From Trogon surrucura (Eukaryota; Chordata; Aves; Trogoniformes; Trogonidae), in the NCBI GenBank assembly GCA_020746105.1, contig CM036618.1, forward strand, positions 124,753,691 through 124,817,690: a stretch of DNA of 64,000 nucleotides, given 5' to 3'. Positions 35,715-47,130 of this stretch are shown piece by piece (position 1 is the stretch's first letter; each line of letters opens with the position of its first letter). The notes under the pieces are model-generated. The model was not told where the DNA came from and made no database searches. It worked only from the letters and a program-made list of their open reading frames with translations. Position numbers and translations under genes: made by a program.

Positions 35715-38700
35715 CTTTCTGTTCTTCCTTAAAGCTTTGTAATGTGGCAGCGCTTTCAGATTTGGTTTTTTGTTTGAGAAGGTTTGGTGGTTGTAGGAGC
35801 TGAAGTTGCTCCTTTCCGTGGCAGTTGCAAGGTGGAGTAGTTGCTTGATGTGAAAGATGATGATGATTTTGTCTTGGTGTGGTGAGAACCTAATTATTTT
35901 TATTTATTTTTTAATTCCTCCATTTGTCTATATTTACACCCCACTCTATGATTGTGCTTTGTTGGTACGTTTAACCTTTAGACACCTGTATGCATACATT
36001 GCTCTTCTCATGAACCTTTACCTAGCTGATAGTCTGTAGATAGCAGCAAGATTCTGCAAGCGTTGGTACTTCTTAAGAAAGTCAGGCTTCTTTGATTTTC
36101 TGTCAAAATAGTAGATGATGATTTTGGTTGTAATAGTCAGATGTGCCAGTTCTGTGAGTGTTATGGCTTTTGCAGTACATGAAGTTGAAATTGTTGTGTT
36201 TTTTAGTCAAGCAAAACTACTATTGAGTGTGTGGTTTTAATCCTGGTTAAAGCAGGGTCTCACCCAAGTTTCCACTTTGTTCTTTTCCTGGTGTGTTTGG
36301 TCTTGGAGGAGGGTTGGGAGAACGAAAGGTACCTCTTTTGTTCCACAGCTGCAGTTTCAGAGAAACCCCACAGTGCTAACAGGAGCTTCAGGCACCCCAG
36401 GTGAACTCTGTTGAAGCACGTAGGGGTAAAGGATGGCCACAAAGTACTGAGGAGCTACCACGACCTTCTGTGCTTTTCAAATTGGGCTCTGACTTACTGA
36501 AGAGGTGGAAGGAGGCCTGTTAATGTGTGCCAGGGGATAAAGCTGCTTTTCTTGCCCACTGAGAGCATGACAACTTCAGCTTGGATGTCTGAACCTGTGT
36601 TAGGTGCCCAGTTTGGGGACTTGAGTGGCTTGAGGGAGAAAGGGTTCTTATGGCAAACCGCCCCCTCCCCACTGAAAACCCTCTGATTTTGGGAGTTTCA
36701 CCGGCAGTGTGTAGCAGCCTGGTTTTTAAGACGTAAAAATACACGTGTATTACCTGCAGATATAATTGAATGTGTATATAAATCCACAATAGGTACACCT
36801 GTGCTGCCTCCCTGCTGTGCCTAAGTATTCCCTGCATGCCTGTGTGTTCTCTACAAGCTACACTACACATTAGTAAGACAATCCCTATATTGCATTAGGA
36901 CATATTGTATGCAGACAATGCTCCAGGTACTGATTTATCTTTTTTTTTTTTTGTAAATCCTGAAATATGGCTGACATGGTCCACTGAAAAATGAACCTAT
37001 ATTGGAAATGGCAAAATTGTAATGTAAAATATACTGAGGTCAGTGGGGTGTGATGTTTTTTGCATACATTTTTTCTCCCTTGACCCATGCCATTCTCCTG
37101 CATATGGGGGGGGAAAAGCTTCATCTCGCATAGAAATGTGATGTCCTTTACTGCCAGAGGCTGTTGCTGTTTTAAATGAGGAAAAAGCACAATGCATGAA
37201 GAAGGAAAATTAAAGCATATTCATTTTGGAAATTAGATACGGTGTCAGGAGACTCTCTGGAAATAGCAGGGTTTGAATGGAGCACCAGACTAGAAGACAG
37301 TTCACTGAACTTTTGACCACTATTTATACTATGGGAGCTTTTGAAATGGGAAGACAGCAAAGTATTTTATAGCTGCTTAATAGTGGATTGTGGTTTTTAC
37401 TAGACATTTATCTTCCCTCCGAGTGTATATAAGATAAGTAAACATTATGTAGTGTAATTGGGTTATGTTAGAAGTGCTTTAATTTAGGGTTGGTTGATTT
37501 TTTTACCCTGTTTATGGTACATCTCATCTTCAGCAGTAAAGCCTCTGCAAGTGGACGCAGTTGCCAGCTGAATGCCTGATCTAACGTGGAACTGGGGTCA
37601 CTCCTTGGATGTAAGGGACACTTTTGCTGGTTGTCATAGAGGGCAAAACTTTAGGTATAAAGCAGGGACGGCCATAGCCCTGGACTGTTTGGGAAGCTCA
37701 AGTAACTTCTAGCTCCAGGCCTGACTTAATCTCTCTCATTTCTATATAGTGAAACTAATTTTAATCTCATAGTGGCTTCAATCTCTCTTTAGCATTCCAG
37801 GTACACTGAGCAATATACCCTTCCAGGGTTGGCAGCTATCTCATTACAGTTGTAATGATGCATCACCAGGCAGACATGCATGAGTGAAACACTGTTTGCA
37901 AAACCAAAAATGTGTTTGGGGTATTTTTAGATCCTATTAAGCTGGGCTGTTGTTTATGAAAATAATGTGGAAAGATCAGAATTTTGGCGTAATCTGAGAA
38001 AATGTGATCTTGGAGCAGTTTTAATTCCTAGGGGAGACTTTTTTGGTTTTCCCTTCTCTGTTTTCTTTCTGTCTACATAAATTTAACTTGAGTTGGCATG
38101 GGCAAAGTTGCACTATGGTGCTGGGTGTCAGAGGGGCCAGCCGCCTGAGAGGGACATGCTCTGCAGAAGGAGCTGCCACCGTCAAACAAACCATCTCCTG
38201 GAGCTGCAGGCTCAAATGGAGTTGGCTGTACTGTGATAGCTGCGCATACTGCTATTTTTCCTTCTTAAAATTTTTGTCTGTATTCTCTTGGCAATGCTTA
38301 TAAAATGGATCTGTTATCACTTAAAAGTGTGAAGCACTACTTTTCCTAATATCACATTAAGGAAAAAAGTTTAAACTACTGGACATCCGTTGTGTAGTCC
38401 CTTTGTCTTCTTTCGCTTAGCCTTCCCTATAATATAACCTATGTGGGAAGGAAAAAAAAAAGATTCTCCTTCTGCCATGGAAGATGCTTTTCTTCCTTGG
38501 ACCAGAAGCTCCTCTCCTATCACTAGCCAGTAACAACCCTTCTGTTCATCCTTATGTCAAAGCCACACTACTGAGCTAATAGAGATCGCTGACAATTAGA
38601 GATGAGCTGAAATGATTTGGCAAACTCCGGGTGCTTGTGAACCTGAGGGTGTGCTCGGATCCCTTCGAGCCTGTCGGGTGCATTGCCAGCCGTGTGCTTC

Positions 38701-41569
38701 CCACGTCCCCCGTCCTAACGGGGACAGCAGTTGGGATGCTGAGTCCAGCTGGGCCTGGAGGTGAGAGGAGAGGGGGGAGTCTATCAAGATGAGTGTCTTC
38801 CCTGCTTCCCCTCCTGGCTGCTCTTTGTTGCTTCTTCTTGCCAAGATGTCCCAGGCGCTGCTGGGTTTCTTCTCCCTGCGTGAGCTGGATGTGACAAGGG
38901 TGTCTCTGTCTTCTGCTTGTGAGCAGCTAGATGGGCCATATCTGATGGGATGATGTCACTTGGACAGACAAGATGGACAATGCATAAGATAGTGTTTTAA
39001 AAGAAATACAAATTCCCTACCAGCAAACACCTCATCAGGTTGATATTTTTCAATTTGATTTCCACCTTTTTGTAATTGCTGTGGTTTTAAGTATTTTTTT
39101 TTTCCTCTAGACTTATGAAGTATTTCTATCTCGTGCTTCACAGGTGTCTAAGACAATATCATGAAATATCTTGAGATCCTCTATATGCCAAAACTCTATA
39201 GGGTGAGTGGTAGTTTTGCATGTCTTGCATATTACTTATTCAATTTGAGACTGCTTGAAGACAGCCACCCAAAACAACATCCTGAGTAACCATCATTGAA
39301 AAAGCAAGTTATGTTAATATACCCCCACAAAATGTCGCAAAATTAAAAGTATGTAGTGAGGAAATAATTGGCTGATGGCTAAGCTATGGCCAGCAGCTTA
39401 TCATGAGCAGTGTGAATTCCACCTTGAAAGCCTGCGTTTACCTATTAAGCTCATCGCAGACCTTGCACCAGCCAAGGAGGTTTTCATTCAGTCCTGACTA
39501 GCTATTTGTGGTAGTGTGGAGGGTAGCTGGTTCCCCAGCCTCATTAGGGAGCTCTGCTGCAGGAAAATTGCTTAGGGAATTTTTGTAAATCATTTGAGTC
39601 CTGTGAAACTGAAATGAAGGGGTGTATTTTCATTATTTTTCTTTTTTTTTTCTTTTAAGGCTCCAGGGTCTCTTTCTTTTTCATTGTGGTGTGGAAATCT
39701 GTACTTCAGCATTCCTGTCTGCTAGTGTGTCTGATATTTGTGGAAGGCTTTGGAAGTATCTTAGCCTTAAGTCCAGTAAAACTTTTAACCTACACCATGT
39801 GTGAACTCTTGTCTATTAAATAGTAGTGGTGAAGAGCAACAGATGGCCAAAACCTAGAAATTAGCAAATTTCAATTTGCATTTTGCGGGTGTATGAAATA
39901 TATCTGTCTAGCCTCTAGAAATGCAGAGAGGGACCATGCCGACAATTAGACTTTTATCCTACGTGACTGCACATGCTTGGCTGTAGAAAAAGATACAAAC
40001 CCAGACCAGAGTGAAGACGCTGAGGTAATCAAACAGAAGAACAAATGACTTGGCCCCATCTTTTGCCTCGCAGACCATGTGAGCGTGTTAGACACAAATT
40101 CTTTGTGCATGCAAAGAGATAACGGATCTGCATTAATTTTAGAGCCAATTGCCATTCTTTATTAATAGAAATGTAATGTAGTGCCAATGCCAAGTCCTGC
40201 CAGCCTTTCCTTTTTATCTTTTCTTTCGAAGGTTTGATCGTAGTTTCCCCCCACCCCTGTTTATTGAAGAGCTGCTTGTTAAGCCAGGGGACAGCAGCAG
40301 CACCTTATAGTGGCTGAGGTGATGATGCCTTGTCAGCAAACTGTAAATATCATTTGGAAGTTTTTCTGAGGCTGAAAATAGTTTCTGTGTTATAATGCTA
40401 ATTTAATATAGTTTCAGGAATTGAGAAGAATTGAGTGAACGACAGTAGATCTGTGGATAATTTGCAAATGGAAGCAGTGATAGAATTTTTCCAATAATGT
40501 GCTTCCTATTAATAGTTTGCTCTACTCTATATAGCTGCCGAGTGGTATTGGCTCTGTTTGATTTTTGAGGGAAAACTAGATTCTTTTTATTGTTTTTACT
40601 GTTGTGGGTTTTTTTAGCGATATCCTTTTTTTCTTTTCCAAGGGCCATTGTTTACTTTTGAAGTGGATGAAAGATGAATTCAGATTACTTTGTGACATTA
40701 CAATGAAATTGTCAATAGAAATCAATGGCTTGTCACACGATGAGTTAGGGTCTATAAGGCAGCCTAACTGTGCCCTTATATCTTCAGCTGCCTTCATTGT
40801 GCTACCTTCCTCGGGAGCCAAGCAACTGTACTGTTATAGAAAGGTGTTGTCATCGTTAAGGAGATTATAATGGAGTTTAATAAACCTGGAAGCTGAGGCA
40901 TGGAACCCTAATATCAGCGCCACTGTTATAAAACGACGTGTTGTCTGTAGAGCCTGGTATTTGTATCTGCATTTATTGACCCCAGAGAGGTAATATCACC
41001 AGAAGAGATAGAGGTCAGAGAGCTCACCTTCAGCTGCTACGGATGGCCAGCAAGCAGAGCAGGTTTGCACGTTCGGCATTGAAATACCTCGGTGTCAACT
41101 CTGTCCTCCCAAAGACCTCAGCTCACTTGGCCACGGTTGCTTTTTCATGTTCTCATGGGAACAGTGGCAGGATTATTTAGCCTTGGGAAACATCAATGCT
41201 GGACACATGGTGTCACCACTCGGGGAGGAATTGGTGTCACACGGGGGGGGGGGGGTTGTCTGTTGAGCAAACCGCGTGCTGATGGGCTGCTGAGTGTTCC
41301 TGGGACACTCCTTCCTGATGGAGTAAGGATAGAGCTGAAGCTCTTGGCTCCTACACCACACTGGCCACTTGCGCCCCACTGGCTCAGGGCAGCTCGGAGC
41401 TGGTTGTCCTCTCTGGCTGTCTGAGCTCCAGCCGCACCACTGCAACTGGGAGGACATGGGTGCTTCAGCCACCGAACATCCTGGCCTGGTCTGGCCAGGA
41501 GAGTAATTTCTCTCACCCAGAGGGATGGTGCAGCCAGTTTACTCCCTCCTACCGTCCTTAAATTCAACC
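35715..41569. other. Unique noncoding sequence
   Basis: If the segment at 35.5 kb is a promoter, this would be its first intron. It contains T-runs near 36941-36952 and 39644-39652, an A-run near 38452-38461, and a run of 13 G at 41243-41255. Frames reach 124 codons (41193-41567, minus) without domain resemblance. No repeats of a known family seen. Confidence 0.5.
41243..41255 (+). repeat. G13 homopolymer
   Basis: Thirteen consecutive G following CACAC. It is G-quadruplex-prone and a likely site of sequencing or assembly error. Confidence 0.9.
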
Positions 41570-42640
41570 AGATTGCAAATTATACAATCTGGCTTCAGAC
41601 CCTTTCCGGAACAGAAGTGCATTTGGTTTAAACTAATTCAGTCCCAGAAAGATATGGCCCTAAATAGAAATTATTATTATTATTTTTAAATAATTAGTAA
41701 AAAGAAAAGGAAACGCCCAAAGAACATGATTTATAACAAGATACGGGAACAATTTATTCTCCCTCTCCGTGGATTAGAGAGGTGGTACTTGGAGCAGCTT
41801 GTTAAACAGAAGTGCTTGGCCCCTGGCCTTGCACTGCTGTTTAATGATCCACTCCTCATGTGCCACCTCTCTAATCCGTAGAGAGATAGGTACAAATTGT
41901 ATCTATAATGTTATATTACTTAACAGTATAATGTATTATAAATCATAGAATTGCATCCCTGCCTTGTAATTGGTGAGATGTGTTGCGTGAGAAATCCCCT
42001 AATTCAATATAAAGTGGTTGCTCTTATGCGTAACTACCTCTCTGGATCAAACCAATTCAGCCCGGAAGTGATGAGGGGAAAGTTAAAGCTTTTTTAATTA
42101 ACAAAAAAAGAGCAAAAATGTGACTTGGCATGGCTTTATGGGCCCTTCACTCGCTTTATAGGTTCCTGCCCTCACATGGCTGTTAAATAATCCCCTGCTT
42201 GCAGGGAGCTTCTCTTTGCAGCAGGAACTGGGCTGGAGCATCTCCTCCCTCTTAGCAGAGGATGCCTTGCATGTGAGGTCCAAAGTAAGACCTGTGGTTT
42301 ATTTTCCCCTCCTTAAAGCCAACGTCTTGTCCCTGAATAGTGACAAGAAACAACCATGGCCTCAAGGGAGACTCGAAATGGCCAAAAATATCTTCATTAG
42401 GTAATGTTTTATCAGTAAAAGAAATATTTTTCCCAATCCCAATGGTAATCTGCTAATGTCTTAAAGCAGGGTAACTGATGGGCTCTGTGATTTATTCTGT
42501 AAAGTTGTAACTACAGATGTGTCTCCCCCCCAATAAATAACTAACCTTTCTTTAATAAATAATAAATCAACCCTGAAGCTATTCTAGACAAACTATGCTT
42601 AATTAAAGCCTGTGACACTAAAACAAGTTACCTTTCTTTT
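41570..42640. promoter_or_regulatory. AT-rich block around the long hairpin, candidate conserved element
   Basis: AT-rich DNA with TAATTA at 41691-41696, TTAATTAA at 42094-42101 and several AATAAATAA-type words near 42534-42566. It surrounds the 221-bp inverted repeat at 41726-41946. No coding frame above 62 codons lies wholly inside. Short direct repeats (41610-41620 with 41805-41815, and 41630-41653 with 42049-42072) add to the local structure. Either an exapted old transposon or a structured regulatory element could explain this. Confidence 0.35.
41726..41946. repeat. 221-bp imperfect palindrome (long hairpin / fold-back element)
   Basis: Four complementary blocks are arranged in order. 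Outer ends ATGATTTATAA (41726-41736) pair 11/11 with 41936-41946. ACAATTT (41749-41755) pairs 7/7 with 41894-41900. The main stem 41763-41785 pairs with 41863-41885: 15 perfect central pairs, plus 5 Watson-Crick pairs, 2 G-U pairs and one mismatch. The inner stem 41802-41815 pairs 13/14 with 41831-41844. The terminal loop is 15 nt (41816-41830) and itself holds GGCC-CCT-GGCC. About 23 nt on the 3' side of the outer loop have no 5' counterpart. Such fold-backs are known as MITE-like DNA transposons, ancient hairpin repeats of the Eulor/UCON kind, or long hairpin RNAs. AGAA occurs on both flanks (41721-41724, 41947-41950), but a target-site duplication is not convincing. The family is not identified. 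Confidence 0.85.
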
Positions 42641-42970
42641 CAATTAGAAAATGTGCTTGTGACAGGGAGGGGGGGAAAGTTTAGGAGTAAGAGTTTGGTT
42701 GAACTGCTGGCAGAAACGAACCTTAATGAAGGCAGAGAAAACAACCTTCTTTTGGTTTTGAACAAAGCTCAGCTCAGGAATTAAGGGTTCTGTGCAGGGA
42801 CAGTAGGATGACGGGTCTCTGTGTCCCAGCCACGGGTGCTCACGGGGTTGCTGGCACTGGCCTGGCTGGACAAGAGCCTGTTGATCTCATGCGGTTTCCA
42901 GAAGTGCCTGGAAATCTCATGTGATTAGTAATTTTTACTATAATTTTTTCTCTCTGCTTAGTTTGGGATA
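42641..42970. other. Unique noncoding sequence
   Basis: Ordinary sequence leading up to the CR1 insertion. A G-rich patch (AGGGAGGGGGGG-like) lies near 42664-42676. Nothing else seen. Confidence 0.5.
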
Positions 42971-43255
42971 ATCACAGAATCACAGAATGTTAGAGGTTGG
43001 AAGGGACCTTAAAGATCATCTAGTCCAACCCCCCTGCCAGAGCAGGACCACCTACACTAGAGCGCACAGGAACGCGTCCAGGCGGGTTTTGAATGTCTCA
43101 AGAGAAGGAGATTCCACAACCTCCCTGGGCAGCCTGTTCCAGTGCTCAGTCACCCTTACAGTAAAAAAGTTTTTCCTCATATTTTTCTGGAACCTCCTGT
43201 GTTCCAGCTTCCACCCATTGCCCCTTGTCCTGTCAGTTAATCCATAAATATTTAG
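42971..43255 (-). mobile_element. CR1 LINE retrotransposon, 5'-truncated, minus strand
   Basis: Read on the minus strand, the sequence ends with two tandem octamers ATTCTGTG (42971-42988), the hallmark 3' end of avian CR1. It is preceded by the standard 3' UTR (GGTTGGACTAGATGATC and CCCTTCCAACC words) and by the tail of ORF2. Homology is clear to about 43250. The boundary beyond that is uncertain and may extend towards 43330. A full CR1 is about 4.5 kb, so over 90% is missing, which is usual for target-primed reverse transcription that stops early. Two octamers rather than many, and an intact terminal frame, suggest moderate age. This element is the best evidence that the window is avian. Confidence 0.95.
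43052..43255 (-). pseudogene. C-terminal fragment of CR1 ORF2 (endonuclease/reverse transcriptase)
   Basis: The minus-strand frame, ending in a TAG at 43052-43054, translates to the CR1 ORF2 tail. It includes the basic segment RKNFFTVRV, the highly typical [16 protein letters not shown] motif, and FKTRLDAFL before the stop. This region lies downstream of the reverse transcriptase palm, so no catalytic residues are present and the fragment cannot act. The frame stays open to an ATG at 43351, but residues upstream of about DRTRGNGWK are not recognisable as CR1. ORF2 of a complete CR1 encodes an APE-type endonuclease and a reverse transcriptase used for target-primed integration. Here it is a dead remnant. 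Confidence 0.9.
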
Positions 43256-44259
43256 GAAACGTATTCTCTTATCATACTCCTGCTGCAGCATTTCACCTAC
43301 AAGAAGAAATCTAGTAGGCTTAAAATGAAGAAGAAAATGTAATAAACTCATTGGACTTCCTGATGACTTAAACTAATACAAATCTGCATTGGGGTTGGGC
43401 GGGGAGGTGAGTCCATCTCATTTTAGGAGGAAGCATCATGGGGTACGTTAATGAAGCGAAGCGCCTGTCCTCCCTTTGCCGTCTCCTCCAGCGATCACAG
43501 GGTGGCCTGAATTACTGATTTGGAATTACCTCACACCTTGTGTCACCTGCTGTAAAGTGGGAAGGCAAAAAAAATTTCTTTGTCCGTGAAGTGAAGCTGG
43601 GAGGCAGAGGGTTTTCTACAAATCTTGGGATACCCCTTACTAGATCTTCTGAAGACAGGAGAGAGCTGAACTGAACTCTTTGTGTTCCAAGTTTGTTTTG
43701 CTTGGCAAATAATAAGTAGTGAGAATGTGAGAGATTATACTTCTGTTTGCAAACAAGGCAGTTTGGGTTTTTTTTTTGAATTTCAACCTCCTGTAAAGGT
43801 GGGGGATGTACAAAATTGGAGCTTGTTCTCGCAAGAGGCCTAAAACCTTAAATGTGCTGATTCCTTGTGCTTTTGAATTTGTTTCTCTGAGGCACGAAGA
43901 TGCCACCAAAGCTCTCAATGAAATTTTCCAAACTTCTTTTACTGAGTAAAGCCAGCAGAATCATGATAATACTTTTCCAGGTAATTAGACAAGACTGGTT
44001 TTCCCCTGTGTTTTTTGCTATATTTAGGTCTGTGCTACCCAAGTTTCCTTCCTGCTCAGGTTGGTTTTTTTCACCGACTGTGAATCATATACAAAACAAA
44101 TGTGTTCTTACACATTTCCTTCTCAGCTCCTCTTTCTAGTTAGTTTTACCTGCTCTTAGAAGAGAGAACCTGGGGTGGGGGAATGAGGAAGAAAAAAAAC
44201 AAAAGAAAAATTCGTTACTGGTTTCTCTCTGAAAGCCCCAGATAATTCTGTGAAAGCAC

Positions 44260-44278
44260 TTTTTTTTTTTTTTTTTTT
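44260..44278. repeat. T19 homopolymer
   Basis: Nineteen consecutive T on the plus strand. There is no retroposon body on either side. Confidence 0.85.
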
Positions 44279-45167
44279 CTCTCCTGTGACCAGCTGCAGT
44301 CCCTCGCCATGAGTCTTGGGGTGCTGGATTTCCCTGCCTGGGCTGGAGGTCCCCTTCTCGCCACCAGCAACCCTGAGCAACTGGGGGGGCTGCCAGGCAG
44401 ACTGGAGTCGTGCCATGGGGAAAGAAGAGCGACGTAGTAAAAAAGAAAAAAAAAAACAAGTGTGGGGAGGAGGTGGGAAATGCTCTTTTCTCCACGAGCT
44501 CTGATCAGTACTCACATCGTACATTTGTAAAAATGACTGCCTAACGGGTGAAAAAAATCTATTTCTCTGGCAGCATGCGCTTACTCTTAAATCCATCTAG
44601 TGCAGTAGGCCTTGTTTTTTGTTTTTCTTCCGACTTATTTATTTACTTTATATGACAACAAACTTGCCTTTTCCTGGACTGAAGCAAGCAGCAGTGCTTT
44701 GCCTCCCTCCTTTCCCCACGCTGTGGTATTATTGTGAGTAGGGTGCAAATGCAGATTCATGTTGTGGAGCGTTGTTTACGTGTGTGCCTGAGTAAAAACA
44801 GGATGTAATGATTTTGAGGATTAAAGGTATGGTCAAAAACTTTTTAATATGGTACAAAATACTTGCACTGAGCGCAGCCCTTACTGACCTTCCAAGACCT
44901 CCACACTGAACATACAATAGCAATAAATCCTGGAGCAGATTAAGCAATTTCCCCATAGTAATGTGTCTATTGGAGTTTCAAATAACCCGGAGTAGCGCGA
45001 AACATTTGGATATTCCAGTCTGTATCCCTTCTGTATGTAGAAAGTTAATGGCAGGGCAGCATCCTGAACTTTGACTCCTTGTAAAAGTTTAAATTGCTGT
45101 CCTGCTGGGCTGAGTGAATGCTAATTACTTTGTCTCTTACAATAAGTCCAGACTACTTATTTAAAGG

Positions 45168-45183
45168 AAAAAAAAAAAAAAAA
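45168..45183. repeat. A16 homopolymer
   Basis: Sixteen consecutive A. No target-site duplication or retroposed body is recognised upstream. Confidence 0.85.
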
Positions 45184-45284
45184 TCCCCAAAGACACAGCT
45201 TTGCATGCCAAATATATTGTGCTCAACAAAACAGACAAAATAGCAGGCCTGTTTGCATACAGTGAATGCAATTGCAAATTTGCT

Positions 45285-45320
45285 GTTTAGCAACCTTTTA
45301 AGGTTTAGCAACCTTTTAAG
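45285..45320. repeat. Perfect tandem duplication of an 18-mer
   Basis: GTTTAGCAACCTTTTAAG occurs twice in direct succession (45285-45302, 45303-45320) with no difference, immediately left of the CpG pocket. Identity indicates a recent event or selection. Confidence 0.95.
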
Positions 45321-45326
45321 AGTAAT

Positions 45327-45452
45327 CGCCGTTTCACACCGCTCGTGCGAGAACTCTCCGCGACGCCAGGCCGGCGCTTTGCTCGGGTCTCGCCTGTGGC
45401 GGCAGCTGCGGCGCACAAAAGCTGTGCGTGTTCCTCCTCAGACCGCAGAGCG
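45327..45452. promoter_or_regulatory. CpG-dense pocket
   Basis: I count 18 CpG dinucleotides in about 126 bp, in a window where CpG is otherwise sparse. That density points to DNA kept unmethylated in the germline, as in a small promoter or a regulatory element. It is far shorter than a standard CpG island. No TATA box, start codon context or splice donor is evident nearby. Confidence 0.45.
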
Positions 45453-46780
45453 TGTCCCTGAAACAAAGGTTGTCTCAAGGCTGGATCTGCGTATATCTGA
45501 AATGTCTCTTGCAAGCAATTAGCAGGTTTTTCTGGGCACATTTGAGGGCGGGCATCCATCAGAGGTACCTTTAGAATAAGGATGAAGCTGGAAACCATGA
45601 AGCAGGACTCGGGCAGCCTCTGTGTCTTCCCAGAGACACTCAAAATCTTTGATGCTCCCTAGATTGCCGGAGTCTAATAATTATTAACAATTCTATAATA
45701 ACAATATTAATTACTGGGGAAGCCGAAGTTCACTTGTGATTGTTTGGTTCCTTTCAGCAATCATTAAGCACAATTAGAAGATCAGAACTGATGAGCTTCT
45801 GGCAGTGATGCTCTACATACAGGCCGCGCATTGTGCCGCTGCCGCAGAGGAAGGAGCCATGGGCATGTGTGGCTTCTGTGGAGCTCGTGCTGCAGATGCA
45901 GCATCGGTGCATCCTGGAGGAAAAGGAAAACAGGACAAGAAGAAAAGAAATTCCAAAAGATAACAGAGCATCTAAGTAGGGATGGACAAATTGCCATAGG
46001 AAGCGAGAATCGAAACAAATGTTAGCCCCTGACCACCCCCCCGCCTTGCTCATTTCAGAATCGTTAGCGTGCAGGCTCACTCAAGCACAAATCTGACAGC
46101 AAACCTAAAAGCCACTCGTTGGCTACTTTGGCGTTGCACAGGACCAAAACCCAACAACGTGAAGTTTTCCTGAGCTTTGGGGGGGAGCTCAGGGGTTGTG
46201 GTCCCGTTTATTCTCTCCAGGACGTCAAATCAGCAAAAAAACGGTGTTACATCGGGGTGGTTTTGCCGTACACATAGAGCAAGCTTGTTCATTTTTGGCT
46301 AGAATAAGCTTGTCCTGCATGGTGATGGCAACTGAGGTTTAATTCTCATCCAAGAGCACTTGGGATGCTAAGCTTTGGGAAGGAAATGTGGGTTTCAACC
46401 CACGATAAATACATTTAATAAAAGGTTTCCCAGCCCAGTGTTTGGGAGAGCTGCACAGTTCAGACTAATCTTGAGTGGTTTAGCTACATCCTACTCCCTT
46501 GCCAAAACAGCCTTGGAAATCTGAGTTAAGGCAACAGTTGGAAGCCAATATCGGGATGACCCAGGCTGGAGGGTGTTTGTACTCTGGGGTGATGCTGTGG
46601 TCCCTTCAAAGACCCTCACAAACCCCTCTCTCTTGGTTTTGGAGCAGCTGAGGGTTTGCGATGCCCTGTGACTCTCCCGGGACCGTCTGAGGGGATGAGC
46701 GAGTGCGCTGCCAGCACTGCACACAGGGCTAAGGGAATATTTTGATAATAGGTTAAATGAAAGGCATTCCTAACATGCTC
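45453..46780. other. Unique noncoding sequence
   Basis: Contains an AT-rich patch at 45670-45712 (TAATAATTATTAACAATT-like) and otherwise mixed sequence. The frames at 45305-45643 and 45754-46080 (minus) lack domains. Confidence 0.5.
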
Positions 46781-47130
46781 CCCACCAAATGTTTTTACGT
46801 AAGGAATGTCTTTTATGGAGGGAAATAGCCTGCAAAAAATTAATTGGGGAAAGCACAAGCAGAAGGGGGGGTATTAAAGAATTTCATGATATTTCAGATG
46901 CAGAAAAAGTGTCACCAAATCAACAAACAGAGTATTCATTAGGAAAAAATGTGCTTAATTTCAGACCAGGGATGTGGAAGCGCCGTGAGAGTTATTCTCG
47001 GAGAATTTTTAGCCCAATCAGAAATGAGAGAAGGCCACAATTATTATGGGAGCCTTTTCTTCTGAGAATGCCAACCCAGTTTTGCAGACCCAAGAGGTCT
47101 GAACAATCTCAGATCAGGTTTGGCTGAACA
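46781..47130. promoter_or_regulatory. Candidate conserved noncoding element
   Basis: Repeat-free A-rich block with a TTAATTGGGG word near 46838. It has an unusually long open plus-strand frame for AT-rich DNA (46789-47127, 112 codons, Arg/Lys-rich, no domain). An open frame in such a block can result simply from low stop-codon density. A regulatory reading is favoured weakly. Confidence 0.25.

Larger units (their letters stand above)
43256..45284. other. Unique noncoding sequence with homopolymer runs
   Basis: Contains T19 (44260-44278), an A/G-rich patch (44432-44457) and A16 (45168-45183). The 146- and 119-codon minus-strand frames here run through the T19 tract as poly-Lys and are not gene-like. 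No RNA gene or repeat family seen. Confidence 0.55.

Noticed and set aside
42232..42252. GGGCTGGAGCATCTCCTCC, similar to a CR1 coding-region phrase
   Set aside because: The similarity ends after about 15 bases and the flanks are not CR1.
44156..44596. 146-codon and overlapping 119-codon minus-strand frames
   Set aside because: Both traverse the T19 run as poly-Lys and are Phe/Ser-rich from pyrimidine tracts.
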